Shown: positions 1-5,843 of the stretch, piece after piece | Layout of the letters: every line of letters begins with the position of its first letter | How positions within the stretch are numbered: position 1 is the stretch's first letter | DNA from: Desulfocapsa sulfexigens | GTDB taxonomy: Bacteria; Desulfobacterota; Desulfobulbia; Desulfobulbales; Desulfocapsaceae | NCBI GenBank assembly: GCA_020721165.1 | Contig: DYNG01000046.1 | Coordinates: 1-6,510 of the forward strand | DNA: 6,510 bases | Direction: 5' to 3' | Program-made: the position numbers and the translations under genes | The notes under the pieces: generated by a model | The model's input: the letters and a program-made list of their open reading frames with translations, nothing else | The model's database searches: none | Told to the model about the DNA's origin: nothing

Positions 1-606
1 CTGCCTGTATTCCTCTTCGCTCAGTCCGGCGCCCCTCGCCACCAGGCGGGCCATTTCTGCGGTCAAAAAATCTCCCGGAGTATGCGCATCCGCATTCACT
101 ATGAGGTTTGCGCCGGTCCGTTGCGCCATTTTCGCCACAAAACCGTTGGTCAGGCAGTGGCCTTTACGGCCCGATAATTCCAGAAAAACCCCCATTTGGG
201 CCGCCAATCGCGCTTCGTCTTCGCTGATAAAACCGGGATGGGACAAAATATCCGCCCCGGCCTCAATGGCCGCCAGATTGGTGCCTGGCGCCACCGGCTC
301 GACAATGGTCTCGCCATGCACCACCACCACCTGGGCGCCCAGTTCTCGGGCCTTACGAACCAGAGGGCCGATAAGGGCAGGGGGGACATGGGTGAGTTCG
401 ACTCCGGGAAGAAGTCGGGTGCGCGAAAGAGGATTGAGATCCCTGGCCACCTGAATCAGGCGGGGGATGATAAAATCCAGGTTGGAGCTATCGGCATGGT
501 CGGTGATGGCCACGGCGGTATAGCCCAGGACTTCAACCCGGCGAAGATGTTCAGCGGGAACAAGGACACCGTCACTGAAAAACGAATGGGTATGGAGATC
601 AATCAT
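1..606 (-). CDS. PHP-domain metal-dependent hydrolase (histidinol-phosphatase-like), C-terminus cut by window edge
   Basis: The 202 visible residues, translated from ATG at 606-604, carry the full metal-ligand set of the PHP superfamily: H5 and H7 (LHTHS), D12 (SDG), D36/H37 (ITDHAD), E70 (PGVEL), H97 (VVHGE), H123 (LSHPGF), and D173/H175 (NADAHTPGD). Such proteins bind a di- or trinuclear metal centre and usually hydrolyse phosphoesters. Relatives are often named histidinol-phosphatase-like, but the substrate cannot be read from sequence and no his genes are nearby. The family is usually somewhat over 200 residues, so only a short C-terminal piece is probably missing to the left. The start is supported by an AGGAGA ribosome-binding site 6 nt upstream, inside the end of miaB. 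The gene overlaps miaB by 8 bp, so co-transcription and translational coupling are likely. A role related to tRNA modification would be speculation. No membrane segment or signal peptide is seen, so it should be cytoplasmic. Confidence 0.9.
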   Translation of the reverse strand, partial: MIDLHTHSFFSDGVLVPAEHLRRVEVLGYTAVAITDHADSSNLDFIIPRLIQVARDLNPLSRTRLLPGVELTHVPPALIGPLVRKARELGAQVVVVHGETIVEPVAPGTNLAAIEAGADILSHPGFISEDEARLAAQMGVFLELSGRKGHCLTNGFVAKMAQRTGANLIVNADAHTPGDFLTAEMARLVARGAGLSEEEYRQ

Positions 607-2023
607 GGAAGTTCTCCTGATGCTGAGGGAATAAGGCCCCGCCTAAAGAATGCTGACCAGCATGATTAATGCCAACCAGCAGAATATCGCCAGGGACGCA
701 GGCGGTTTTTTCGGCAATATGAACAAGATGATTGGTTGCGGTGCGGCCCACCATGCCATCCTGATCCGTAATTTTTTCAATCATCACCGGCAGGGTTTGG
801 CCCACGAACAGACGATTCTGTTCCAGGCAGATTTCATCCTGCCGCTGTTGAAAGCGGGCAAGCCGTCGGGATTTGATCGTTTCCGCAATCTTGTCGGGAA
901 AGCTGGCGGAGCGAGCGCCGGGCCGATCCGAATACTTGAATGAAAAAGAACTGTGAAAACGAACCTCTTCCAAAATATCCATGGTCTGCTCAAAATCAGC
1001 CTCGCTTTCGCCGGGAAAGCCGGCAATAACATCGGTGCTGAGGGCAATATCCGGGCGGAAGGAGCGCAGTTCCGCCACCTTGTGCAAATACTCTTCCCGT
1101 GTATATTTGCGGTTCATTCGGGCGAGAACGGCGTTGGAGCCCGATTGGAGCGGCAGATGAAGCTGGGGACAGAGAATGTCTATCTCCGCAAAACAGCGCA
1201 TAAGCTCCAGAGAGAGGTCTTTGGGGTTGGAGGTGGTAAAACGAAGCCGTTTAAGGCCTTGAATGGCCGCCACTTCCCGTAACAGTCGGGAAAAAGAGTA
1301 GGGAGAGCCATCGGCTGAGACGACATTGGTACATCCATACGAATTGACATTCTGACCCAGTAGAGTGATCTCGACGATCCCGGCATCAACAAGCGCATGA
1401 GCTTCTTCAATTATATCGTTAACTTTTCGGGATATTTCACGACCTCTTGTGTAAGGCACCACGCAATAGGTACAAAAATTATTGCAACCCTGCATGATGG
1501 TTAAAAACTTGCGAAATAAGGGCAGGGCAGGGGAGGGGGGCGGCGCCGGAGATGAGAACGATTCGGCGGGCAGAAGATGGTCAGAAAAGGAGGGCGCCCA
1601 AGACGGAATAAAGGCGGGAATCTCATAGGAATCTGACATCCCCACAGCCACCAGGCCGGTCGTTCCATTAAGATCATCAAGCAATTCGGGTAAACGATAG
1701 AGATTCTGGGTGCCAAGAACCAGGTCAATGTGCGGCATTCGCTCGCATAAATCCTCTCCTTCCTGCTGGGCCACACATCCAGCCACACAGATTCGCATTC
1801 CGGGCCGCTTTTTCTTGGCCTTGCGCAAAACCCCCAGCAGACTCATGGCCTTTTGTTCGGCCTTGGCCCGAATGGAGCAAGTGTTGATAATCACCAGGTC
1901 GGCGGAATCGGCATCGGCGGTCTCGATATATCCTCGCTCGGCCAGGAGTTGGGCCATGATTTCGGAATCCCGTTCGTTCATCTGGCAACCGAAGGTTCGG
2001 ATGTGAAAGGCACGATTGGTCAT
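599..2023 (-). CDS. miaB: tRNA-2-methylthio-N6-isopentenyladenosine synthase MiaB
   Basis: This radical-SAM methylthiotransferase adds a methylthio group at C2 of N6-isopentenyl-A37 in tRNAs reading UNN codons. The 474 residues show the three family modules in order. The N-terminal UPF0004 domain has cluster cysteines C13 (FGCQMN), C49 (NTCSIR) and C83 (AGCVAQ). The radical-SAM core has C180, C184 and C187 (GCNNFCTYCVVPYTRGRE) and the LLGQNVNSYG motif. A C-terminal TRAM domain spans roughly 402-465. The TYCVVPYTRGRE form points to MiaB rather than RimO or MtaB. An unusual Ser/Pro-rich stretch (about residues 135-170) separates the first two modules and makes the linker some 20 residues longer than I recall for E. 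coli MiaB. ATG at 2023 is the only ATG after an in-frame upstream stop, yet it has no clear Shine-Dalgarno; its leader is AT-rich. Repeat copy 1 begins about 30 bp upstream. The 3' end overlaps the PHP gene. Confidence 0.97.
   Translation of the reverse strand: MTNRAFHIRTFGCQMNERDSEIMAQLLAERGYIETADADSADLVIINTCSIRAKAEQKAMSLLGVLRKAKKKRPGMRICVAGCVAQQEGEDLCERMPHIDLVLGTQNLYRLPELLDDLNGTTGLVAVGMSDSYEIPAFIPSWAPSFSDHLLPAESFSSPAPPPSPALPLFRKFLTIMQGCNNFCTYCVVPYTRGREISRKVNDIIEEAHALVDAGIVEITLLGQNVNSYGCTNVVSADGSPYSFSRLLREVAAIQGLKRLRFTTSNPKDLSLELMRCFAEIDILCPQLHLPLQSGSNAVLARMNRKYTREEYLHKVAELRSFRPDIALSTDVIAGFPGESEADFEQTMDILEEVRFHSSFSFKYSDRPGARSASFPDKIAETIKSRRLARFQQRQDEICLEQNRLFVGQTLPVMIEKITDQDGMVGRTATNHLVHIAEKTACVPGDILLVGINHAGQHSLGGALFPQHQENFHD
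613..618 (-). promoter_or_regulatory. Ribosome-binding site of the PHP gene, inside the miaB 3' end
   Basis: The minus strand reads AGGAGA, then 6 nt, then ATG at 606. It lies within the last codons of miaB, upstream of the miaB stop at 601-599. This fixes the PHP start and fits coupled translation of the two genes. Confidence 0.7.
1520..1540 (+). other. Potential G-quadruplex motif inside miaB (template strand)
   Basis: The plus strand has four G-runs of 3, 3, 4 and 6 separated by loops of 2, 2 and 1 nt (GGGCAGGGCAGGGG, then A, then six G). This fits the usual G3+N1-7 quadruplex pattern with very short loops. It lies on the template strand of miaB, so the mRNA carries the C-rich complement. 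It encodes part of the Pro-rich linker. Folding is not shown. Confidence 0.5.
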
Positions 2024-2053
2024 ATAAATTATTATGATAAAATAGGTTGTTGC

Positions 2054-2202
2054 TATCTCTACTTTGTCACATTAAAAACAACCCCCCTTAATCCCCCCTT
2101 ATCAGGGGGGAAACTAAAAATCTCCCCCCCCTGATAAGGGGGGATTAAGGGGGGTTAAAGGTGTGCCGCTTATGACAGCGGGACAATGTCACAAAGTGGA
2201 AC
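2054..2202. repeat. Palindromic MITE-like repeat, copy 1
   Basis: A roughly 149-bp element shares almost its whole length with copy 2, in the same orientation. By my alignment the copies differ by about five substitutions and three 2-bp length changes in C or G runs. The ends are imperfect 16-bp inverted repeats (2058-2073 and 2185-2200, two mismatches), with left end TCTACTTTGTCACATT. Inside is a perfect 31-bp inverted repeat (2080-2110 with 2126-2156) made of C6/G6 runs separated by TTAAT and TTATCA, around a 15-nt A-rich loop. About 28 unpaired bases lie between the right stem arm and the right terminal repeat. No open reading frame for a transposase fits in it, and no clear target-site duplication is seen. 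A non-autonomous miniature element or a REP-like repeat is the best reading. Confidence 0.85.
2074..2156 (-). terminator. Possible intrinsic terminator formed by repeat copy 1, downstream of the DUF4911-like gene
   Basis: Read on the minus strand, the perfect 31-bp G/C-rich stem is followed directly by GTTTTTAAT, the layout of a Rho-independent terminator. It sits about 85 bp after the stop of the DUF4911-like gene and before miaB, where an end of the purB transcript would make sense. The stem is much longer than a usual terminator stem and the T-tract is short (five T), so activity is uncertain. The plus-strand side (TTAAAGG) lacks a T-tract. Confidence 0.4.
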
Positions 2203-2241
2203 TATAGATATCGAGATTTTACACGAACAAATTGAGACAGG

Positions 2242-2484
2242 TTAAAACCTGCTGATCTGAGGAACCAATGCCCATAACAGATCAAAAATAATCTTCTCAA
2301 AATGATCGGGATAACGCAGACGAACCAAACCCTTTTTCCCATCTATACTGGAAAGAACCACCATTCCGTCATATCCTTCAAGAATATTTTTGAGAAAATG
2401 GAAACGGTGCGGGGCAATTGCCAGATAGAGCTCCTTGAAGGGCAGGGTGGTGGCGCCTACATTATCCAGCAAGATAGCACCCAT
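2242..2484 (-). CDS. DUF4911-like small protein of unknown function, coupled to purB
   Basis: This 80-residue protein starts at an ATG sharing its A with the last base of the purB stop (TAATG). No good Shine-Dalgarno precedes it, which suggests restart by ribosomes finishing purB. The centre, with HRFHFLKNILEGYDGMVVLS at residues 27-46 followed by an alternating DGKKGLVRLRYP segment and a hydrophobic helix, resembles what I recall of DUF4911: small proteins of about 70-80 residues, mainly in Desulfobacterota, with a conserved FLK-ILEGY-G core. No catalytic motif, cysteine, signal peptide or membrane segment is evident, and the fold is probably a small alpha/beta domain. Its function is unknown; the tight link to purB hints at a shared expression need but proves no role in purine synthesis. 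The family assignment is from memory. That it is a real gene is well supported by the overlap and its compact, plausible composition. Confidence 0.72.
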   Translation of the reverse strand: MGAILLDNVGATTLPFKELYLAIAPHRFHFLKNILEGYDGMVVLSSIDGKKGLVRLRYPDHFEKIIFDLLWALVPQISRF

Positions 2485-3929
2485 TATACCGATAGAGAAG
2501 AGTCAACTGCCCCCATCTGAGCCTTGCGCGAAAAGAGCAGAGGACGGACTACTTCTTCTATGTATTCAAAGGTTTGGGCTGAGGCTCGGCCAGTGAATTG
2601 GGCATAATCACCAACCATTGCCTGAATTTCCACCATCGAAAAGGGAATCCGGTCATCATCGGCCAATCGTTGCAACAGGTCATTGTCGCCACCTTCTTCC
2701 TTGACCACCTTGCCGGCAGCCAGAGAGTGTTCCTTGATAATCTCATGCATTTCCTGGCGGCTTTTTCCTTTTTCAACCGACTCCATCAGGATTTTTTCCG
2801 TGGACATAAAGGGGAGTTCCATTCGTAGATGCCGCTCTATTTGTTTCGGGAAGACAACCATTTGCGATGTAATATTGACAAACAACTTGAGGATTGCGTC
2901 GGTGAGTAAAAAGGCCTGGGGGATATCCATGCGGCGAATGGCCGAGTCATCAAGAGTTCGTTCAAACCACTGATTGGCAAAGGTGGCGGCAAAGTCAGCG
3001 GGAAGCCCCATTAGCTTGCGGGCCAGGCCGGTCATTCGTTCTGAACGCATGGGATTTCGTTTATAGGCCATGGCGGATGAGCCGGTTTGATTTTTTTCAA
3101 AAGGCTCTTCCTGCACCTTGAGGTTGGAAAGCAACCTCAAGTCAACTGCGAACTTATGCGCAGAAGCGCCTATTCCAGCGAGCGTTTCGGCAAGTTTCAT
3201 ATCCAGCTTTCGGGGGTAGGTCTGGCCGGTAACCGCAAAGGCATCCTGGAAACCAAGTTTGCGCGAGACCAGTTCGTCCAGAGCTCTGACTTTTTGATGG
3301 TCGCCCTTGAAAAGCTCAAGAAATGTGGCCTGGGTGCCCACAGTTCCTTTGGCCCCCCGGGCCTTGATCTGGGCAAGAAACGAATCAATATATTCAAGAT
3401 CCATAATAAGGTCTTGAATATACAAGGTGTTTCTTTTGCCCACCGTCGTTGGTTGGGCCGGTTGATAATGGGTAAAGCCAAGGGTTGGCAGGTCTTTATA
3501 TTTGAGGGCAAACTCGGCCAGATTGGCAATAACCTGGAGCAGAGCCGCACGAATCAAGGCAAAGGCTTGTTTCTGGACAATAAGATCGGTATTGCAGACC
3601 ACAAACTGCGAAGTGGCGCCCAAGTGAATAATACCCTCGGCCAGAGGACATTTTGTCCCAAACTCAAAGACATGCGCCATGACATCATGACGAATTTCTT
3701 TTTCTTTGGCTGCGGCCAGATCATAGTCAATATTGTCAATATTGGCCCGCATCTGCTCAAGCATCTCCGGTCTGATAATATCGGTCAGTCCCAGCTCGTA
3801 TTGGGCCTCAGCCAGGGCCAGCCAGCAACGACGCCATTGAGTGAATTTTGTTTTCTCGGAAAACAGTTCCTGCATGGCCCGACTGGTGTAACGACTGACT
3901 AACGGTTCCTGATAAACATCTCTGTTCAT
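2484..3929 (-). CDS. purB: Adenylosuccinate lyase PurB
   Basis: The enzyme belongs to the fumarase/aspartase superfamily. It splits SAICAR to AICAR plus fumarate and adenylosuccinate to AMP plus fumarate, serving two steps of purine synthesis; it is normally a cytoplasmic homotetramer. The 481 residues show RHDVMAH (80-86), HLGATSQFVVCNTD (102-115), TLGFTHYQPAQPTTVGKR (149-166, with catalytic H154) and the superfamily signature GSSAMAYKRNPMRSER (283-298) with the active-site serine loop. WFERTLDDSAIRR (321-333) and KEEGGDNDL (410-418) also match. The pattern is closer to the longer form that includes human ADSL than to the E. coli type. The signature has Ala where SSAMPYKRNP is usual. ATG at 3929 is preceded by GGGAG 6 nt upstream, which supports this start. 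The downstream DUF4911-like gene begins within its stop codon. Both genes are bracketed by the two repeat copies. Confidence 0.97.
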   Translation of the reverse strand: MNRDVYQEPLVSRYTSRAMQELFSEKTKFTQWRRCWLALAEAQYELGLTDIIRPEMLEQMRANIDNIDYDLAAAKEKEIRHDVMAHVFEFGTKCPLAEGIIHLGATSQFVVCNTDLIVQKQAFALIRAALLQVIANLAEFALKYKDLPTLGFTHYQPAQPTTVGKRNTLYIQDLIMDLEYIDSFLAQIKARGAKGTVGTQATFLELFKGDHQKVRALDELVSRKLGFQDAFAVTGQTYPRKLDMKLAETLAGIGASAHKFAVDLRLLSNLKVQEEPFEKNQTGSSAMAYKRNPMRSERMTGLARKLMGLPADFAATFANQWFERTLDDSAIRRMDIPQAFLLTDAILKLFVNITSQMVVFPKQIERHLRMELPFMSTEKILMESVEKGKSRQEMHEIIKEHSLAAGKVVKEEGGDNDLLQRLADDDRIPFSMVEIQAMVGDYAQFTGRASAQTFEYIEEVVRPLLFSRKAQMGAVDSSLSV

Positions 3930-3934
3930 GATGA

Positions 3935-3940
3935 TCTCCC
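3935..3940 (-). promoter_or_regulatory. Ribosome-binding site of purB
   Basis: The minus strand reads GGGAGA, 5-6 nt before the ATG at 3929. It lies between the repeat copy 2 edge and the gene and supports the chosen purB start. Confidence 0.65.
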
Positions 3941-3954
3941 AGAAAAAGAGAACG

Positions 3955-3960
3955 ATTGTA
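3955..3960 (-). promoter_or_regulatory. Candidate -10 box for purB
   Basis: The minus strand reads TACAAT, one base off TATAAT, at the outer edge of repeat copy 2. It would give a leader of roughly 20 nt that still contains the ribosome-binding site. No matching -35 stands at 16-18 nt: GTGACA in the repeat end is only 9 nt away. Weak support. Confidence 0.25.
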
Positions 3961-4101
3961 TCTCTACTTTGTCACATTAAAAACAACCCCCCTTAATCCC
4001 CTTATCAGGGGGGAAACTAAAAATCTCCCCCCTGATAAGGGGATTAAGGGGGGTTAAAGGGGTGCCGCTTATGACGGAGGGACAATGTGACAAAGTAGAA
4101 C
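3959..4101. repeat. Palindromic MITE-like repeat, copy 2
   Basis: A roughly 143-bp element in the same orientation as copy 1 fills most of the 188-bp gap between the divergent purB and ruvA genes. Its terminal inverted repeats are a perfect 16 bp (3963-3978 and 4084-4099; TCTACTTTGTCACATT and its complement). The internal inverted repeat is a perfect 29 bp (3985-4013 with 4027-4055) around a 13-nt loop. Relative to copy 1, one C6 run is C4 and its pairing G6 run is G4, so pairing is kept. On the minus strand the stem is followed by GTTTTTAAT, so it could stop transcription entering purB from the right. No transposase frame and no clear target-site duplication are seen. Confidence 0.87.
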
Positions 4102-4117
4102 CAATGAAAAAGAATCA

Positions 4118-4753
4118 ATGATTGCCACACTGACTGGAACTGTGCAGATACTCGGCTCGGATCGGGTTGTGATTGCTGTGGGCGGAGTGGGCTATGAAGT
4201 TTTTCTTTCCACCGAGGCCCTGGCCCGCCTGCCGGAAAAAGAGGCGCCGGTTTTTTTGTATATTTATACCCTGGTGCGTGAAGATGCCCTGCTCCTCTAT
4301 GGCTTTTGGGAGGCGGAGGAGAAGGAGTTGTTTCTGATCCTCAACACGGTGTCCGGTATTGGCCCGAAACTGGCGTTGGCTATACTTTCGGGGATGAAGG
4401 TGGCGGAGCTGAGTCAGGCCATTGTCCAGGAAGACATTCCCCGGCTGGTTGCCCTGCCCGGCGTGGGCAAGCGGACGGCGGAGCGATTGTGTGTGGAGTT
4501 GAAGGAGAAGGTGGCCCATCTGCAAGGGGGGGGCGGCGGGTCGGAGGCAAGAGCGGGAAAACCTTCGTCGTCGCCCCTGTCGGCCTCTTCTGCGGCAGTG
4601 GCTGACAGTCTGTCGGCCCTGGTCAATCTTGGTTATCCCGATCCGGTGGCCCGGCAGGCCATGACAATGGTGAAAAAACGGGTGGGAGATGCCGCTTTTG
4701 CCGCCATGCCGATGGCGGAACTCATTCGTGAAACCCTGCGGACACTGGCATGA
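4118..4753 (+). CDS. ruvA: Holliday junction branch migration protein RuvA
   Basis: RuvA binds four-way DNA junctions as a tetramer and loads the RuvB motor to drive branch migration in recombination and fork repair. The 211 residues show the three expected domains. An OB-fold covers about 1-63 (MIATLTGTVQ start; VGGVGYEVFLS; TLVREDALLLYGFW). Two helix-hairpin-helix motifs sit at about 78-90 (VSGIGPKLALAIL) and 112-128 (ALPGVGKRTAERLCVEL). A Gly/Ser-rich linker (about 137-157) leads to the C-terminal RuvB-binding three-helix domain at about 160-211. Length is normal for the family. ATG at 4118 gives the canonical N-terminus, although only a weak purine-rich stretch (AAAAAGAA) precedes it. The stop overlaps the ruvB start (ATGA). 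Repeat copy 2 ends about 17 bp upstream, so the promoter must lie in or near the repeat; none is obvious. Confidence 0.97.
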   Translation: MIATLTGTVQILGSDRVVIAVGGVGYEVFLSTEALARLPEKEAPVFLYIYTLVREDALLLYGFWEAEEKELFLILNTVSGIGPKLALAILSGMKVAELSQAIVQEDIPRLVALPGVGKRTAERLCVELKEKVAHLQGGGGGSEARAGKPSSSPLSASSAAVADSLSALVNLGYPDPVARQAMTMVKKRVGDAAFAAMPMAELIRETLRTLA

Positions 4754-5841
4754 ATATTGAGGAAGACATCGGGGTGGATGAGGGTGGAGAGGAGGCGCGG
4801 CTGGTCTCGTCCCGGGCCTGCCATCGGGAATCCTCCACCGACTTTGATCTGCGGCCCAAGAGGTTGGCCGATTATATCGGTCAGGAGGGATTGCGGACCA
4901 GTCTTGACATCTTTATCCGGGCCGCCCGAGGGCGGGGGGAACCGCTGGATCATGTCCTGTTTCATGGCTTTCCGGGGCTGGGCAAGACCACCCTGTCGCA
5001 TATTATCGCCAACGAGATGGATGCCGGGATCAAGGTGACCTCCGGGCCGGTGATTGAGCGGCAGGGGGATCTGGCCGCCATTCTCACCAGCCTCCAGGAA
5101 GGCGACATCCTTTTTATTGACGAAATTCATCGCCTCAACCATGCGGTGGAAGAGATTTTGTATCCGGCAATGGAGGATTTTCAGCTGGATCTGATTATTG
5201 GCCAGGGCCCGGGGGCCCGCTCGGTGCGGATGGATCTGCCCCGTTTTACCCTGGTGGGGGCGACGACCCGCACCGGCCTCTTGACCCCGCCCCTGCGGGA
5301 TCGTTTTGGGGTCGTTTTGCGTCTGGAACTCTATTCGCCCGAAGAACTGGTGGTTATTGTCCAGCGCTCGGCCCTGATTCTGGGAATGAAGATTGATGCC
5401 AGCGGGGCCTTGGAACTTGGTCGTCGTTCCCGTGGCACGCCCCGGATTGCCAATCGCCTGTTGCGGCGAGTGCGGGATTTTGCGGAAGTTGGCAGTCATG
5501 CCGTGATTGATGCCCGGGTTGCCGATGCGGCCTTGAACCTGTTGAATGTAGATGCCTTTGGTCTTGATGATATGGATCGGCGGATTCTCCTCACGATCAT
5601 TGACACCTTTCAGGGCGGCCCCATCGGACTTGAAACCCTCGCCACGGTGGTTTGTGAAGAGAAGAACACCCTTGAAGATGTCTATGAACCCTTTCTGATT
5701 CAGTCCGGTTTTCTGGCCCGGACTCCTCGGGGGCGCATGGCCACGGTCAAGGCCTATCAGCATTTTCAACGACCGTTGCCCAAACAGGGCGCGCCTGATC
5801 GTCGTCAACCCTCACTCTTTACCAGCGAAGCAGGAGAATAA
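4750..5841 (+). CDS. ruvB: Holliday junction branch migration ATPase RuvB
   Basis: RuvB is the AAA+ hexameric motor that pumps DNA through the RuvA-bound junction. In 363 residues the domains follow the family. A leader of about 30 residues precedes the core motif DFDLRPKRLADYIGQ (31-45). Walker A is GFPGLGKTT (73-81, K79, T80) and Walker B is DILFIDEIH (119-127, D124, E125). The sensor 1/arginine-finger region is GATTRTGLLTPPLRDRFG (170-187, with R174) and sensor 2 is GTPRIANRLLRRVRDF (229-244, R232). The C-terminal winged helix has GPIGLETLATVVCEE and DVYEPFLIQSGFLARTPRGR (about 290-329). Walker A has Phe where GPPGLGKT is usual. The ATG overlaps the ruvA stop (ATGA), so translation is probably coupled. 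The gene ends 2 bp before panB. No ruvC is adjacent. The long reverse-strand reading frame across this gene is a codon-bias shadow. Confidence 0.98.
   Translation: MNIEEDIGVDEGGEEARLVSSRACHRESSTDFDLRPKRLADYIGQEGLRTSLDIFIRAARGRGEPLDHVLFHGFPGLGKTTLSHIIANEMDAGIKVTSGPVIERQGDLAAILTSLQEGDILFIDEIHRLNHAVEEILYPAMEDFQLDLIIGQGPGARSVRMDLPRFTLVGATTRTGLLTPPLRDRFGVVLRLELYSPEELVVIVQRSALILGMKIDASGALELGRRSRGTPRIANRLLRRVRDFAEVGSHAVIDARVADAALNLLNVDAFGLDDMDRRILLTIIDTFQGGPIGLETLATVVCEEKNTLEDVYEPFLIQSGFLARTPRGRMATVKAYQHFQRPLPKQGAPDRRQPSLFTSEAGE
5832..5836 (+). promoter_or_regulatory. Ribosome-binding site of panB, within the ruvB 3' end
   Basis: AGGAG lies 7 nt before the ATG at 5844 and inside the last codons of ruvB (stop TAA 5839-5841). 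It fixes the panB start and shows panB can load its own ribosomes within the ruvAB transcript. Confidence 0.7.
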
Positions 5842-5843
5842 TC

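Noticed and set aside
196..669. 157-codon plus-strand frame across the PHP gene and the end of miaB
   Set aside because: Opposes two well-supported genes and shows no domain; it also spans a gene junction.
2054..2202. CRISPR or tandem-repeat array
   Set aside because: Only two copies 1.9 kb apart, each an inverted repeat; there are no regularly spaced short repeats or spacers.
2186..2245. 19-codon frame starting in the right end of repeat copy 1
   Set aside because: In copy 2 the equivalent ATG is followed at once by TGA, so the frame is not conserved, and it runs into the opposite-strand end of the DUF4911-like gene.
3087..3902. 271-codon open frame on the plus strand opposite purB
   Set aside because: Antisense to a canonical PurB; no domain recognised and no ribosome-binding site evident.
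3955..4110. Target-site duplication around repeat copy 2
   Set aside because: The flanks (ATTGTATC on the left, ACCAATG on the right) show at most an ATTG/CAAT inverted match, not a direct duplication.
4087..4115. ruvA promoter made of GTGACA-like -35 in the repeat end plus AAGAAT as -10
   Set aside because: The -10 match is poor and would put the transcript start inside or after the ruvA ATG.
4633..5808. 391-codon open frame on the minus strand opposite ruvB
   Set aside because: Fully antisense to a canonical RuvB; its product is Gly/Pro/Gln/His-rich with no recognisable domain, as expected from the reverse complement of a GC-biased gene.
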